Assembly: GCF_016919705.1 (NCBI RefSeq)
Contig: NZ_CP070368.1
Location: forward strand, 992,001-1,056,000
Direction of reading: 5' to 3'
Origin: Paracoccus methylovorus
GTDB taxonomy: Bacteria > Pseudomonadota > Alphaproteobacteria > Rhodobacterales > Rhodobacteraceae
Length of the DNA stretch: 64,000 nucleotides
The translations under genes and the position numbers were made by a program. Below, one piece after another: positions 21,365 through 31,808 of this stretch. Under the pieces are notes generated by a model. That model ran no database searches. It worked only from the letters and a program-made list of their open reading frames with translations, and was not told the origin of the DNA. Each line of letters starts with the position of its first letter. Position 1 is the stretch's first letter.

Positions 21365-23914
21365 TCAGGCGGCGCCGGCAAGGATGCGCGTAACCATTTC
21401 GGCGGTGTTGCGCGACAGGCCCGGCATGGCGGCAAGACGGCTGAGGGCCGCGCGTGCATGCGCTTGCCGGCCAGCGTCGTAACGCGTCCAGGTTTCAAAA
21501 GCCGAACACATGCGCGCCGTGGTTTGCGGGTTCACCGGATCAAGCCGCATCAACCAATCCACGACGAAACCGTAGCCCGAACCATCGGCTGCGTGGAAGG
21601 CGGCGTGGTTCCCGGTCAGCCCGCCGATCAGGGCGCGAAAGCGGTTCGGATTCTTCCAGTCGAAATCCGGCGGCGCTGCAAGTTCGCGCGCGCGCGCTAC
21701 TGCCAGGCCAGGTGCCGTGCGCAAAGGCTGGACCATGAACCATTTGTCCATGACCAGCCGGTTGGAGCCGAACTCCTGTGCGAAGGCAACGAGCGCGTCG
21801 CCATCCTTGCCGGTTGCGATCAGGCATTCAAGCGCACCCTGCCGCTCGGTCATGTTCGAGGCCGCGCCGAACAGTGTTCCGGCCCGTTTGCCGGCGTCGA
21901 TCCGCGACAACAGGCCAAGGCAGGCCAGACGCAGACTGCGCCGCGCGCCCCCTTCGGCGTCGGGCCGATAGGGGCCGGGGTTGTCCATCGCGTCATAAAG
22001 CCTCGCCAGCGCCTGTTCATGGGCTGAGGCAATGTCGCGCGCTAGCGCCTCGCGTGCGGCATGGATCGCATCGGGGTCGGGGGTAAGGCCGCGGGTGGCG
22101 ATGGTGGTGGCGATTTCCTCCTCGCCCGGCAGCCACAGGCAGAGCGCGGCAAAGGCCGGGTCCGATTCGGCGTCCGCAAGCAACCCGCCGATGGCGTGGC
22201 GGAATTCGGCGCCATCCGTGACGCCGGTTGCCCGCGCAATCAGCGCGTCCAATGCGAGGTCGTGCCCCGCCTGCCAGCGCGCGTATGGATCGGTGTCATG
22301 CGCCAGCAGCAACGCCTGCTCATCCGCGGTGATTTCGCGCGAGACGGTCACCGGGGCCGAAAAGCCGCGCAAGAGCGAGACGACCGGCCGCGCGCCAAGC
22401 CCGTCGAAGCGAAAGCTCTGCTCGGCCCAGGTCATCTCCAGCATCGTGGTCGGCAGCACCTCGTCACCGTTCGGGCCGATCAGGCCAAGCGCGATGGGGA
22501 TCACGCGCGGCGGCTTGTCCGGTTGGCCGGGGGTCGGCACGGTTTCCTGCCGGAAGTTCAGCGTTAACGTGCCGTCGCGCCATTCTTCGGACAGCGACAA
22601 ACGCGGCGTGCCGGCATCGGTATACCAGCGCTTGAACCGGGTCAGGTCGCGGCCGGTGGCGTCTTCGAAGACCGTGATCCAGTCTTCGATGGTGCAGGCT
22701 TGGCCGTCGTGGCGATCGAAATACAGGTCGAGCGCCTTGCGATAGCCTGCCTCGCCCACCAGCCGCTTGAGCATGCCGATGACCTCGGCGCCCTTTTCAT
22801 AGACGGTGGCGGTGTAGAAATTGTTGATTTCCTGATAGTGATCGGGGCACGGCGGATGCGCCAGCGGCCCGGCATCCTCGCGGAACTGGCGCGCGCGCAA
22901 CGTCTGCACGTCATGGATGCGCTTGACCGCGGCCGAGCGCATGTCGCTGGTGAACTGCTGGTCGCGAAAGACCGTCAGCCCCTCTTTCAGGCAAAGCTGG
23001 AACCAGTCGCGGCAGGTGATGCGGTTGCCGGTCCAGTTGTGGAAATATTCGTGGCCGATCACGCCCTCGATGCGCTCATAGTCGCCGTCCGTGGCGGTTT
23101 CCGCGCTGGCCAGCACCAGCTTGGAGTTGAAGATGTTCAGCCCCTTGTTTTCCATCGCGCCCATGTTGAAATCGTCCACGGCGACGATGTTGAACACGTC
23201 CAGATCATATTCGCGCCCGTAAGCCTCTTCGTCCCATTTCATCGAGCGGATCAGCGATTCCATGGCATAGCCGGCGCGGTCCTGATCGCCGGGCCGCACC
23301 CAGACGTTCAGCGCGACCTTGCGGCCCGACATGGTGGTGAAACTGTCGGATATCGCCACCAGATCGCCCGCGACCAAAGCGAAAAGATAGGCGGGCTTCG
23401 GCCAGGGATCGTGCCAGACCGCCTCTTTGGTTGTGTTCGACATCGGGTTGCCGTTCGACAGCAGCACCGGCTTGTCCGAGCGGATGGTGACGTGGAACGG
23501 CGCCATCACATCCGGCCGGTCGGGATACCAGGTGATGTGGCGAAACCCCTCGGCCTCGCATTGCGTGCAGAAGATGCCGCCGGAAAGATAAAGCCCCTCC
23601 AGCGCGGTGTTGGCCTCGGGGTCGATTTCGACCTCGGCTTCGAAGGTAAAGCTTTCGGGCAGGTCGGCGGCGGGGATCACCAGCTTTTCCTGGTCGGCGC
23701 GGATCAGTCCCAGATCAAGCGACCGCCCGTCTATGGCCAGCGACAGGGTTTTCAGCCCTGCACCGTCCAGCACCAGATCGCCTGTGTCCTTGCGGCGAAA
23801 CCCGATTTGCGAACGCACCCGCGTTGTTCGGGGGGCAAGGTCGAATTCCAGCCGGGTCTGGGTGACCTCGAAGGGATAGGGGCGCCAATCGGCGAGATAT
23901 TGCGTGACGGTCAT
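21365..23914 (-). CDS. pepN: Aminopeptidase N
   Basis: Zinc metallopeptidase (M1 family) that removes N-terminal residues from peptides in the cytosol. 849 residues from ATG 23914 (MTVTQYLADW); a 30-residue upstream extension is not homologous. The exopeptidase motif GAMENKGLNIFNSK and zinc motif HEYFHNWTGNR are intact, followed by the conserved TVFRDQQFTSD segment. Length and C-terminal helical domain match the E. coli-type enzyme. The downstream acyltransferase gene begins 53 bp after its stop. Confidence 0.96.
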   Translation of the reverse strand: MTVTQYLADWRPYPFEVTQTRLEFDLAPRTTRVRSQIGFRRKDTGDLVLDGAGLKTLSLAIDGRSLDLGLIRADQEKLVIPAADLPESFTFEAEVEIDPEANTALEGLYLSGGIFCTQCEAEGFRHITWYPDRPDVMAPFHVTIRSDKPVLLSNGNPMSNTTKEAVWHDPWPKPAYLFALVAGDLVAISDSFTTMSGRKVALNVWVRPGDQDRAGYAMESLIRSMKWDEEAYGREYDLDVFNIVAVDDFNMGAMENKGLNIFNSKLVLASAETATDGDYERIEGVIGHEYFHNWTGNRITCRDWFQLCLKEGLTVFRDQQFTSDMRSAAVKRIHDVQTLRARQFREDAGPLAHPPCPDHYQEINNFYTATVYEKGAEVIGMLKRLVGEAGYRKALDLYFDRHDGQACTIEDWITVFEDATGRDLTRFKRWYTDAGTPRLSLSEEWRDGTLTLNFRQETVPTPGQPDKPPRVIPIALGLIGPNGDEVLPTTMLEMTWAEQSFRFDGLGARPVVSLLRGFSAPVTVSREITADEQALLLAHDTDPYARWQAGHDLALDALIARATGVTDGAEFRHAIGGLLADAESDPAFAALCLWLPGEEEIATTIATRGLTPDPDAIHAAREALARDIASAHEQALARLYDAMDNPGPYRPDAEGGARRSLRLACLGLLSRIDAGKRAGTLFGAASNMTERQGALECLIATGKDGDALVAFAQEFGSNRLVMDKWFMVQPLRTAPGLAVARARELAAPPDFDWKNPNRFRALIGGLTGNHAAFHAADGSGYGFVVDWLMRLDPVNPQTTARMCSAFETWTRYDAGRQAHARAALSRLAAMPGLSRNTAEMVTRILAGAA

Positions 23915-24066
23915 GGGGCACCTTATGGGCAGGTGAAAAAAATTAGGCGATACGGGGAACTTGTGTGAAACCCAAGTGTTAGACGCAGGATAGCCGCGTC
24001 GCAAGCCGGGGTCTTGTCCTGGCCGACCAGCCGCAAAGCACGAACCAGAAGAGCGAGGAACCCTGA

Positions 24067-24741
24067 ATGGCCCATTATGATCCCAACGATCCGAAGCGAA
24101 CAGAAGGCATCGATCCCGAGCGTCCGGCTGTTGCGCCAGAAACCTATGTCGAGCCGGTCGAGCGGCGTGCCTCGCCCTTGCCGCTGATCATCGGCGTCCT
24201 GCTGGCGCTGGCCATCGCGTATTTCGTGCTGCAATATTTCATGGGCCGCGACGAGGGTGCGACCACCGGCGAAGATGCCGCCGTGACCACCACCGAGCCC
24301 GCCGACAGCACTGCCACGCTGCCCGCTGACACCACCACCGAACCTGCACCGGTTGAACCCGTCGAAACCCCGGCGGAAGCTGCCTCGGATGCGGCAAACG
24401 ATGCGGCCGATGCGGCTGGCGAGGCCGCTGAAGCCGCTGGTGAGGCCGCCACCGACGCAGCCACTGCTGCCGGCGAAGCCGCCGAGGCTGCGGGCAATAC
24501 CGTGAACGAGGCTGTCGATGATGCCGCAACTGCGGCGGGCGAAGCGGCCGAGGATGCTGCCAATGCTGCCGGCGAGGCGGCAAGTGCTGCCCAAGAAGCC
24601 GGCGAGAACGCCGCCGAAGCCGCGGGCGAGGCCCTTCAAAACGCGGGCGATGCGCTTGACGATGCCATCAGCGTCGAGGAACCCGCCGGCACCGTTACCA
24701 CACCGCCGGCTGGCGAAACGACGACGCCTTCGGCGAACTGA
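24067..24741 (+). CDS. Ala-rich single-span membrane protein with repetitive tail
   Basis: 224 residues, function unknown. A ~36-residue charged N-terminus, one membrane helix at about 37–58 (PLIIGVLLALAIAYFVLQYF), a Thr/Pro-rich linker, then ~100 residues built of repeated AAGEAAEAAG-like units interspersed with D/N, and a Thr/Pro-rich end. The pattern predicts a long amphipathic helix on the periplasmic side. Composition is extreme (Ala, Glu), so database matches will be low-complexity. GAGGAACCCTGA precedes the ATG; a terminator follows. Could be an envelope spacer or stress protein; no function is claimed. Confidence 0.75.
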   Translation: MAHYDPNDPKRTEGIDPERPAVAPETYVEPVERRASPLPLIIGVLLALAIAYFVLQYFMGRDEGATTGEDAAVTTTEPADSTATLPADTTTEPAPVEPVETPAEAASDAANDAADAAGEAAEAAGEAATDAATAAGEAAEAAGNTVNEAVDDAATAAGEAAEDAANAAGEAASAAQEAGENAAEAAGEALQNAGDALDDAISVEEPAGTVTTPPAGETTTPSAN

Positions 24742-24762
24742 TCGACCGCTGGAAAGTCATGC

Positions 24763-24786
24763 CGCCGCCCGTTCGCTCGGGCGGCG
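24763..24786 (+). terminator. Intrinsic terminator after the Ala-rich membrane protein gene
   Basis: A 9-bp GC stem (CGCCGCCCG / CGGGCGGCG) with a 6-nt loop, followed by CTTTCAATTTTTT, 22 bp past the stop. Good stem and T-rich tail. Confidence 0.8.
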
Positions 24787-24908
24787 CTTTCAATTTTTTC
24801 GCAAGGCTGAATCGCGGGAATGTTAAGGATCGGGCCGGTTGAAACATTTTTCCGTTTGGCATACCACGGTGCACCAAATCAGCCGGACATTGAATAAGGG
24901 GATGTGCG

Positions 24909-27056
24909 ATGGGTCGCGTGGAAAAGGCAGGATTGCGGGTGGACGAGACGCTTGCCGCCTTCATCAACGAGCGTGCGCTGCCTGGCAGCGGGGTTGAGCC
25001 GCGCCAATTCTGGGAGGGGCTGTCGACTCTGATCCATGAGTTCGGCCCCCGCAACCGCGCGCTTCTTGACCGTCGCGAGGAACTGCAATCGGCCATCGAT
25101 GCATGGCACATCGCCCATCACGCCGAACCGGCGGACGCGGGCGCCTATCGCGATTTTCTGGCCGAGATCGGCTATCTGGTTCCCGAAGGCGAGGATTTCC
25201 AGATCGAAACGCCCGAGACCGACCCGGAATTCGCCAGTGTCGCCGGCCCGCAGCTTGTCGTGCCGATCACCAATGCCCGTTATGCGCTGAATGCCGCCAA
25301 TGCCCGCTGGGGCAGTCTTTACGACGCGCTTTACGGCACCGATGCCTTGGGCGACCTGCCGCAGGGCAAAGGCTATGATGCCGCACGTGGTGCCCGGGTG
25401 ATCGCCTGGGGTCGGGACTTTCTGGATCAGGCGGTGCCGCTGGCCGGTGGGTCGTGGACCGCGATCACGGGGCTTTCGGTCCAGAACGGCGCCTTGGTTC
25501 CCGCGCTGCGCGACGGTGCCAAATTCGCTGGCTATCGCGGCGAGGCTGGTCAGCCCAGCGATATCTTCCTGACGAACAACGGCCTCTTGATCCGTATCGT
25601 CATCGACCCTTCGACCCCGGTTGGCGGGCAGGATGCGGCCGGCATCGCGGATATCGTGATCGAATCGGCGCTTTCCGCGATCATGGATTGCGAAGATTCG
25701 GTCGCCTGCGTGGATGGCGAAGACAAGACGTTGGCCTATTCCAACTGGTTGGGCCTGATGGACGGCACGCTGACCGAAGAGGTCGAGAAGGGCGGCAAAA
25801 CCTTTACGCGCCGCCTGAATCCCGACGTGACCTTTACCGCGCCCGACGGCTCGGAAGTCTCCGCCAAGGGTCGCTCCCTGATGCTGGTGCGCAACGTCGG
25901 CCATCTGATGACCACGCCTGCCGTGCTCGACCGCGAAGGCAACGAGGTTTACGAGGGGCTGCTGGACGCCATGTTGACGGCGCTGTGCGCCAAGCATGAT
26001 CTGAACCGCGAGGGGCCCAAGAACTCGGTCGCGCAGTCGATCTATGTGGTGAAACCCAAGATGCACGGACCGGACGAGGTGGCATTCGCCTGCGAGATAT
26101 TCGATTTCGTCGAAGGCGTGCTGGGTCTGCCGCGCCATACTGTCAAACTGGGCATTATGGACGAAGAGCGCCGCACCTCGGCCAATCTCAAGGAATGCAT
26201 CCGCGTGGCCAAGCACCGCGTCGCCTTCATCAACACCGGCTTCCTTGATCGCACCGGGGACGAGATCCACACCTCGATCGAGGCGGGTGCCATGCTGGCC
26301 AAGGGCGAGATGAAATCGCAGCCCTGGATCAGCGCCTATGAAGATCGCAACGTCGATATCGGGCTGGCTTGCGGACTGGCCGGCAAGGCGCAAATCGGCA
26401 AGGGCATGTGGGCCATTCCCGACCGCATGGCCGACATGCTGGAGCAGAAAATCGCCCATCCCATGGCCGGCGCGAACACCGCATGGGTGCCCAGCCCGAC
26501 CGCCGCGACCCTGCACGCGACGCATTATCACAAGGTCGATGTCTTTGCCCGTCAGGCCCAGATCGCCGCGCTGCGCCGCCCGTCGCGGCTGGAGGACCTG
26601 CTGACCATCCCGCTGGCCGGCGGCCGCAACTACAGCGAGGCCGAGATTACCCGCGAGCTTGAAAACAACTGCCAAGGCATCCTTGGCTATGTCGTGCGCT
26701 GGATCGATCAGGGCGTCGGCTGCTCGAAAGTGCCCGACATCAACGATATCGGTTTGATGGAGGACCGTGCCACGCTGCGTATTTCGGCGCAGTCGCTGGC
26801 GAACTGGCTGCATCATGGCGTGGTCAGTGACCGGCAGGTCATGGACACCTTCCGCAAGATGGCCGTGGTGGTGGACTGCCAGAACGCCGATGACCCGGCC
26901 TATGTGCCGATGGCGCCGGGCTACGACGGCGTCGCCTTCCAGGCGGCTTGCGATCTGGTCTTCCTGGGTCGGATGCAACCCTCGGGCTATACCGAGCCGG
27001 TGCTGCATGCCCGCCGCCTGCAAGCCAAGGCCGAGCAAACCAGCCGCGCCGCATGA
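24909..27056 (+). CDS. glcB: Malate synthase G
   Basis: Condenses glyoxylate with acetyl-CoA to malate, in the glyoxylate bypass or glycolate use. 715 residues, the monomeric G type. Recognisable blocks: [38 protein letters not shown] and the C-terminal [22 protein letters not shown] with the active-site region. AAGGGG lies before ATG 24909. No isocitrate lyase is nearby. Overlaps the next gene by 4 bp (ATGA). Confidence 0.97.
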   Translation: MGRVEKAGLRVDETLAAFINERALPGSGVEPRQFWEGLSTLIHEFGPRNRALLDRREELQSAIDAWHIAHHAEPADAGAYRDFLAEIGYLVPEGEDFQIETPETDPEFASVAGPQLVVPITNARYALNAANARWGSLYDALYGTDALGDLPQGKGYDAARGARVIAWGRDFLDQAVPLAGGSWTAITGLSVQNGALVPALRDGAKFAGYRGEAGQPSDIFLTNNGLLIRIVIDPSTPVGGQDAAGIADIVIESALSAIMDCEDSVACVDGEDKTLAYSNWLGLMDGTLTEEVEKGGKTFTRRLNPDVTFTAPDGSEVSAKGRSLMLVRNVGHLMTTPAVLDREGNEVYEGLLDAMLTALCAKHDLNREGPKNSVAQSIYVVKPKMHGPDEVAFACEIFDFVEGVLGLPRHTVKLGIMDEERRTSANLKECIRVAKHRVAFINTGFLDRTGDEIHTSIEAGAMLAKGEMKSQPWISAYEDRNVDIGLACGLAGKAQIGKGMWAIPDRMADMLEQKIAHPMAGANTAWVPSPTAATLHATHYHKVDVFARQAQIAALRRPSRLEDLLTIPLAGGRNYSEAEITRELENNCQGILGYVVRWIDQGVGCSKVPDINDIGLMEDRATLRISAQSLANWLHHGVVSDRQVMDTFRKMAVVVDCQNADDPAYVPMAPGYDGVAFQAACDLVFLGRMQPSGYTEPVLHARRLQAKAEQTSRAA

Positions 27057-27499
27057 TCGCCCGGCTGGCCGCCCTGCCGCAGGTCTGGCTGGTGCTGTTC
27101 GCATTGGCCGGGGCGGCGCTGGGGCGGCTGGTTCCTTTGGGCCTGCCCTTCGCCTTGCGCGGGGCGGGCCTTTTGCTGATCGTCGCTGCGCTTGCGCTGA
27201 TGCTTTGGGCAGCCCTGACGATGCGGCGTGCCCGCACCACCGTCATGCCGGGTCGTCGGCCCGATACGCTGGTGACGGATGGCCCGTTCCGCTTTTCGCG
27301 CAATCCGATCTATCTGGCCGACCTGATTCTGCTGGTCGGGCTGATGCTGGCACTGCGGGTGCCAGCGGGATTGGTCATGGCGCCGGCATTCGGCCTGTTT
27401 CTTCAGCGCCGCTTTATCCTGCGGGAAGAGGTCGTGATCGCCGCCGCTTTCGGTCCGGCCTATGACCGCTATAGGATGCAGGTCAGGCGCTGGATCTAG
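27053..27499 (+). CDS. Isoprenylcysteine carboxyl-methyltransferase family protein
   Basis: 148 residues, a small integral-membrane methyltransferase-like protein with about four membrane segments. The family core is visible: [20 protein letters not shown] and the C-terminal [16 protein letters not shown]. Bacteria lack prenylated protein substrates of the usual kind, so the target is unknown; some relatives methylate lipids. Translationally coupled to malate synthase by ATGA overlap, though no metabolic link is obvious. Confidence 0.85.
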   Translation: MIARLAALPQVWLVLFALAGAALGRLVPLGLPFALRGAGLLLIVAALALMLWAALTMRRARTTVMPGRRPDTLVTDGPFRFSRNPIYLADLILLVGLMLALRVPAGLVMAPAFGLFLQRRFILREEVVIAAAFGPAYDRYRMQVRRWI

Positions 27500-27511
27500 G
27501 GAGGGGGCATC

Positions 27512-28192
27512 GTGGAACGCTCGCGCATCAATCGCATCATGACCGAGGCGGCCGAGATGATCGGCAAGGCGGGCTTTCACCTGCCGCCCTTTGCCCACTG
27601 GAGCCCGGAGGAGTTCCGCAGCCTTGCCACCCCCGCGATTCGCGATGGACGGCTGGGCTGGGACATTACCGATTACGGCCAAGGCGATTTCGACAGGCTG
27701 GGACTGTTCCTGTTCACGCTGCGTAACGGCCGGCTTGCCGACCTGCAGGCGGGCAGGGGCATGGTCTATGCGGAAAAGCTGCTGATATCGCAAGAAAACC
27801 AGATCAGCCCGATGCATACCCATGTCATCAAGACCGAAGATATCATCAATCGCTGGGGCGCCACGCTGGCCATCCGGCTTTGCGGATCGGATGCCAAGGG
27901 GCGTATGGACCGCACCGCGCCTTGCCGGGTCGATTGCGACGGAATCACGCGCGAGGTTGCGCCGGGGGGCGTGTTGCGGTTGGCACCGGGCGAATCCGTC
28001 ACGCTGCGGCCCGGCGACTGGCATGAATTCTGGGCCGAGGGCGGGTCGGTGCTGATCGGCGAGGTCTCGACGGTGAACGATGATTTGACCGACAATATCT
28101 TTGCCGCGCCCATCGGACGCTTTGCCCGGATCAGCGAAAATGCGCCGCCGTTGCACCTGCTGGTAAGCGATTACGATTCTGACGTCAGGTAA
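27512..28192 (+). CDS. D-lyxose ketol-isomerase family protein
   Basis: 226 residues of the cupin-type D-lyxose isomerase family, which interconverts D-lyxose and D-xylulose (and mannose/fructose in some). The metal site is visible: MHTHVIKTED (H102, H104, E109) and the distal WHEFWAEGG. GTG 27512 has a strong site (AGGGAGGGGG) and lies 12 bp after the upstream gene, so the three genes from 24.9 kb may be one operon. No sugar transporter or kinase is nearby, leaving the physiological substrate open. Confidence 0.87.
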   Translation: MERSRINRIMTEAAEMIGKAGFHLPPFAHWSPEEFRSLATPAIRDGRLGWDITDYGQGDFDRLGLFLFTLRNGRLADLQAGRGMVYAEKLLISQENQISPMHTHVIKTEDIINRWGATLAIRLCGSDAKGRMDRTAPCRVDCDGITREVAPGGVLRLAPGESVTLRPGDWHEFWAEGGSVLIGEVSTVNDDLTDNIFAAPIGRFARISENAPPLHLLVSDYDSDVR

Positions 28193-28222
28193 CGTTCCGG
28201 GAAAATGCCGCTTCTCACTCTC

Positions 28223-28252
28223 TTGTGAAAGATTGTTGCGCTCTGCTATGGG
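28223..28252 (+). promoter_or_regulatory. Candidate pntA promoter
   Basis: TTGTGA (28223–28228) and TATGGG (28247–28252) are 18 bp apart in the 94-bp spacer before pntA. Matches are four and three of six. Only positional and weak consensus support. Confidence 0.3.
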
Positions 28253-28286
28253 GGACGCTGAAAGTCGCTAACAGGGGAGACGGCCC

Positions 28287-29861
28287 GTGAAGATCGGCGC
28301 TTTGAAAGAGAGTTACGAGGGGGAGGCGCGGGTTGCGGTGACTCCGTCCTCTGCGGCCCATCTGCAAAAATTGGGCCATGAGGTTTATGTGGAATCGGGC
28401 GCCGGCGTGCGTGCGGGCTTTTCCGACGCTGCCTATCAGGCCGCCGGGGTAACGGTCGAGCCGAATGCCGCCGCGCTGATCAACGATGTCGATGTCGTGG
28501 TCAAGGTCCGCACACCCAGTGCCGCCGAGATCCGGGCGATGCGCCGCAGCCAGACGCTGATCTCGCATTTCTGGCCGGCGCAGAACCCGGACCTGCTGGA
28601 GCTGGCGCGCGAACAGGGCGTCACCGCCATCGCGATGGACATGGTGCCCCGCATCTCTCGCGCGCAAAAGATGGACGCGCTCAGCTCGATGGCCAATATC
28701 GCCGGCTACCGCGCGGTGATCGAGGCGGCGAACAATTTCGGCCGCTTCTTCACCGGGCAGGTGACGGCGGCGGGCAAGGTGCCTCCGGCCAAGGTGCTGG
28801 TGGTGGGCGCGGGCGTCGCCGGTCTTGCCGCCATCGGTGCGGCGACCAGCCTTGGCGCGCAGGTCTATGCCTTCGACGTGCGCCCCGAGGTGGCCGAGCA
28901 GATCGAATCAATGGGCGCCGAGTTCGTCTATCTCGACTTTGCCGAACAGACGCAGGACGGCGCGGCGACGGGCGGCTATGCTGCCCCCTCAAGCCCCGAG
29001 TTCCGCGAAAAGCAGCTTGAGAAGTTCCGCGAACTTGCGCCGCAGATGGATATCGTCATCACCACGGCGCTGATCCCCGGCCGTGACGCGCCCAAGCTTT
29101 GGACCGCCGACATGGTCGCGGCGATGAAGAACGGCTCGGTCATCGTCGACCTTGCGGCCGAACGCGGCGGCAACTGCGACCTGACCGTCCCGGACGAGCG
29201 TATCGTCACCGAGAACGGCGTGGTCGTCATCGGCTATACCGACTTTCCCTCGCGCATGGGCGCGCAGGCGTCCGAGCTTTACGGCAACAACGTCCGCCAC
29301 ATGCTGGCCGATCTGACGCCCGGCAAGGACGGCGTGATCGTGCAGAACATGGAGGACGACGTCATCCGCGGCGCCACCGTCGCCTTTGACGGCGACGTGA
29401 CGTGGCCACCGCCGCCGCCCAAGGTCGCGGCCATCGCCGCCGCCAAACCGCGTGAAAAGGTCAAGGAACTGACCCCGGAAGCGCGACGCGAAAAGGAAAT
29501 CGCCGAGTTCCGTGCCCAGACGCGTTCGCAGGTGACCCTGCTGGGCGTCGGCGCGGTGCTGATGCTGCTGGTCGGCATGTTCGCGCCCGCCAGCTTCCTG
29601 TCGCATTTCATCGTCTTCGTGCTGTCGGTCTTTGTCGGCTTCCAGGTGATCTGGAACGTCAGCCATTCGCTGCACACGCCGCTTATGGCGATCACCAACG
29701 CCATTTCCTCGATCATCATCGTCGGTGCGCTCTTGCAGATCGGCTCGGGTGGCTGGCTGGTGGTGCTCTTGGCGGCGCTGTCGGTGCTGATGGCTGGCGT
29801 CAATATCTTTGGCGGCTTCCTGGTCACGCGCCGGATGCTCGCCATGTTCCAGAAGTCGTAA
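28287..29861 (+). CDS. pntA: NAD(P) transhydrogenase subunit alpha
   Basis: Proton-translocating transhydrogenase, making NADPH from NADH at the expense of the proton gradient. 524 residues: the NAD(H)-binding domain I ([20 protein letters not shown], Rossmann motif [13 protein letters not shown]) fused to about four C-terminal membrane helices. This is the two-subunit form, unlike the split PntAA/PntAB of some other alphaproteobacteria. GTG start 28287 follows AGGGGAGA. pntB follows 10 bp later. Confidence 0.97.
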   Translation: MKIGALKESYEGEARVAVTPSSAAHLQKLGHEVYVESGAGVRAGFSDAAYQAAGVTVEPNAAALINDVDVVVKVRTPSAAEIRAMRRSQTLISHFWPAQNPDLLELAREQGVTAIAMDMVPRISRAQKMDALSSMANIAGYRAVIEAANNFGRFFTGQVTAAGKVPPAKVLVVGAGVAGLAAIGAATSLGAQVYAFDVRPEVAEQIESMGAEFVYLDFAEQTQDGAATGGYAAPSSPEFREKQLEKFRELAPQMDIVITTALIPGRDAPKLWTADMVAAMKNGSVIVDLAAERGGNCDLTVPDERIVTENGVVVIGYTDFPSRMGAQASELYGNNVRHMLADLTPGKDGVIVQNMEDDVIRGATVAFDGDVTWPPPPPKVAAIAAAKPREKVKELTPEARREKEIAEFRAQTRSQVTLLGVGAVLMLLVGMFAPASFLSHFIVFVLSVFVGFQVIWNVSHSLHTPLMAITNAISSIIIVGALLQIGSGGWLVVLLAALSVLMAGVNIFGGFLVTRRMLAMFQKS

Positions 29862-29871
29862 GGAGGGGATG

Positions 29872-31311
29872 ATGGAATACGGATTCACCACCGCTGCCTA
29901 TGTGGTCGCCGCAGTCCTGTTCATCCTGTCGCTCGGCGGGCTTTCGGGACAGGAAAGCGCCAAGCGCGCGGTCTGGTACGGCATCGTCGCCATGGCGCTG
30001 GCCGTGGTCGCGACGCTGATCGGGCCGGGCTATGGCAATTGGGGCCTGACGCTGATCATGCTGGCCATCGGCGGCGCCATCGGCTGGGTCGTTGCCATGC
30101 GCGTGCAGATGACCGAGATGCCGCAACTGGTCGCTGCCATGCACAGCCTTGTCGGTCTTGCCGCAGTGCTGATCGGCTTCAACGCCCAGTTGGAGCTGGG
30201 CCGCGTGCTGCGCGCCCGTGCCGCCGACGCAGCGGCCGAGTTCCACGGCTTTGCCGCCGTGCTGGCGCACAAGACCCCGGCCGAGATCGCCATGCTCAAG
30301 GTCGAGGTGGCGCTTGGCATCTTTATCGGTGCGGTGACCTTTACCGGCTCGATCGTGGCGTTCGGTAAGCTGGCGGGTAAAATCGACGGCAAGCCCAAGA
30401 AACTGCCGGGCGGTCACCTGCTGAACGCAGGCGCGGCCGCGCTGTCGGTTTTGGCAGTGATCCTTTACTGCACCGCCGGCGCGCCGGTGTTGTGGCTGGT
30501 GCTGATCACGCTGCTGGCGTTTTTCATCGGCTATCACCTGATCATGGGTATCGGCGGGGCGGATATGCCGGTCGTGGTCTCGATGCTGAACAGCTATTCC
30601 GGTTGGGCGGCGGCGGCCATCGGCTTTACGCTGGGCAACGATCTGCTGATCGTGGTCGGCGCGCTGGTCGGCTCATCGGGTGCGATCCTGAGCTATATCA
30701 TGTGCAAGGCGATGAACCGCAACTTCGTCAGCGTCATCCTTGGCGGCTTTGGCGGCGAGACCGGCCCGGCCATGGAGATTGAGGGCGAGCAGATCGCCAT
30801 CGACGCCGACAGCGTGGCTGCGGCGCTGAACGAGGCGGATGAGATCATCATCGTTCCCGGCTATGGCATGGCGGTGGCACAGGCCCAGCAATCGGTTTCC
30901 GAACTGACCCGCAAGCTGCGCGCCAAGGGCAAGAAAGTGCGCTTTGCCATCCACCCGGTCGCCGGGCGTCTGCCGGGGCACATGAACGTGCTCTTGGCCG
31001 AGGCCAAGGTCCCCTATGACATCGTGCTGGAAATGGACGAGATCAACGAGGACTTCCCCTCGACCGACGTGGCTATCGTCATCGGCTCGAACGACATCGT
31101 GAACCCCGCAGCGCAAGAAGATCCCAACAGCCCGATCGCCGGCATGCCGGTGCTGGAGGTCTGGAAGGCGAAACAGGTCTTCGTGTCGAAACGCGGCCAG
31201 GGCACGGGTTATTCCGGCATCGAGAACCCGCTGTTCTATAAAGAAAACACCCGGATGTTCTACGGCGACGCCAAGAAATCCATCGACCAACTGCTGCCGA
31301 TGATCGAGTGA
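29872..31311 (+). CDS. pntB: NAD(P) transhydrogenase subunit beta
   Basis: Membrane and NADP(H)-binding partner of PntA. About 479 residues: eight or so membrane helices, then the domain III nucleotide fold ([47 protein letters not shown]). Two consecutive ATG codons occur; 29872 lies 5 nt after AGGAGG, better than 29869 at 2 nt. The frame opens further upstream inside pntA without a ribosome site. A strong terminator follows. Confidence 0.97.
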   Translation: MEYGFTTAAYVVAAVLFILSLGGLSGQESAKRAVWYGIVAMALAVVATLIGPGYGNWGLTLIMLAIGGAIGWVVAMRVQMTEMPQLVAAMHSLVGLAAVLIGFNAQLELGRVLRARAADAAAEFHGFAAVLAHKTPAEIAMLKVEVALGIFIGAVTFTGSIVAFGKLAGKIDGKPKKLPGGHLLNAGAAALSVLAVILYCTAGAPVLWLVLITLLAFFIGYHLIMGIGGADMPVVVSMLNSYSGWAAAAIGFTLGNDLLIVVGALVGSSGAILSYIMCKAMNRNFVSVILGGFGGETGPAMEIEGEQIAIDADSVAAALNEADEIIIVPGYGMAVAQAQQSVSELTRKLRAKGKKVRFAIHPVAGRLPGHMNVLLAEAKVPYDIVLEMDEINEDFPSTDVAIVIGSNDIVNPAAQEDPNSPIAGMPVLEVWKAKQVFVSKRGQGTGYSGIENPLFYKENTRMFYGDAKKSIDQLLPMIE

Positions 31312-31335
31312 TCGGGCGTCAGCCATGAAACGACG

Positions 31336-31362
31336 AAAGGCGGGCCTTGTGCCCGCCTTTTT
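31336..31362 (+). terminator. Rho-independent terminator of pntAB
   Basis: AAAGGCGGGC / GCCCGCCTTT, a 10-bp perfect stem with a 5-nt loop, running into TTTTT, 24 bp after the pntB stop. The clearest intrinsic terminator in the window. Confidence 0.92.
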
Positions 31363-31398
31363 CATGGGCGATCCGTGCACCCCACCGATTTCGCCCGA

Positions 31399-31692
31399 TT
31401 AAGTTGCGTCCAGCATCGACTTGACGACATCGGCCGGCAGCGACGGATGCACCGCAAGCTTGCGGGTGCGCTTGCCCTTGCGCGGAATCAGCAATGCGCA
31501 GCGGGTGGCGATAGCCCGCGACTGCTGGGCCGAACTGGCGACGATCACCCCCGCGCGCCAGCGTGATTGCGGGCTGAAACGCAGGACGCTTTCAATGATT
31601 CCGGGGACATAACCGTCGGTCTCGGCGGTATCGATGAGGGCGTCGTGAATAATGGGGGGCAGGTACATGTGGTGGGGACTTGCGATTGACAT
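31399..31692 (-). CDS. Hypothetical protein, 97 residues
   Basis: I do not recognise a family. It has a hydrophobic, regular N-terminal half (MYLPPIIHDALIDTAETDGY), a central AGVIVASSAQQSRAIATRCAL and a basic stretch IPRKGKRTRKLAVH. No signal peptide or membrane helix. ATG 31692 and the internal ATG 31668 (MYLPP) are both possible and neither has a good ribosome site. Codon use looks normal for the genome. A 15-bp palindrome lies just upstream, suggesting regulation. Confidence 0.6.
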   Translation of the reverse strand: MSIASPHHMYLPPIIHDALIDTAETDGYVPGIIESVLRFSPQSRWRAGVIVASSAQQSRAIATRCALLIPRKGKRTRKLAVHPSLPADVVKSMLDAT

Positions 31693-31702
31693 TTTGGCGC
31701 AT

Positions 31703-31717
31703 TGTTAGCCGCTAACA
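31703..31717. promoter_or_regulatory. Palindrome resembling a LacI-family operator
   Basis: TGTTAGC-C-GCTAACA, 7-bp perfect arms about one central base, 11 bp upstream of the 97-residue gene. It looks like the GTTAGCGCTAAC class of LacI-type operators with one extra central base. No LacI gene is in the window. Confidence 0.4.
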
Positions 31718-31808
31718 CCATAGATGGACACCTGCCCTTTTAAACAGGACTGCCATACAAGTTAAACGCGTGTGCCCGAGCAGCCGCTCACCCTATAGCA
31801 GAGATCCC

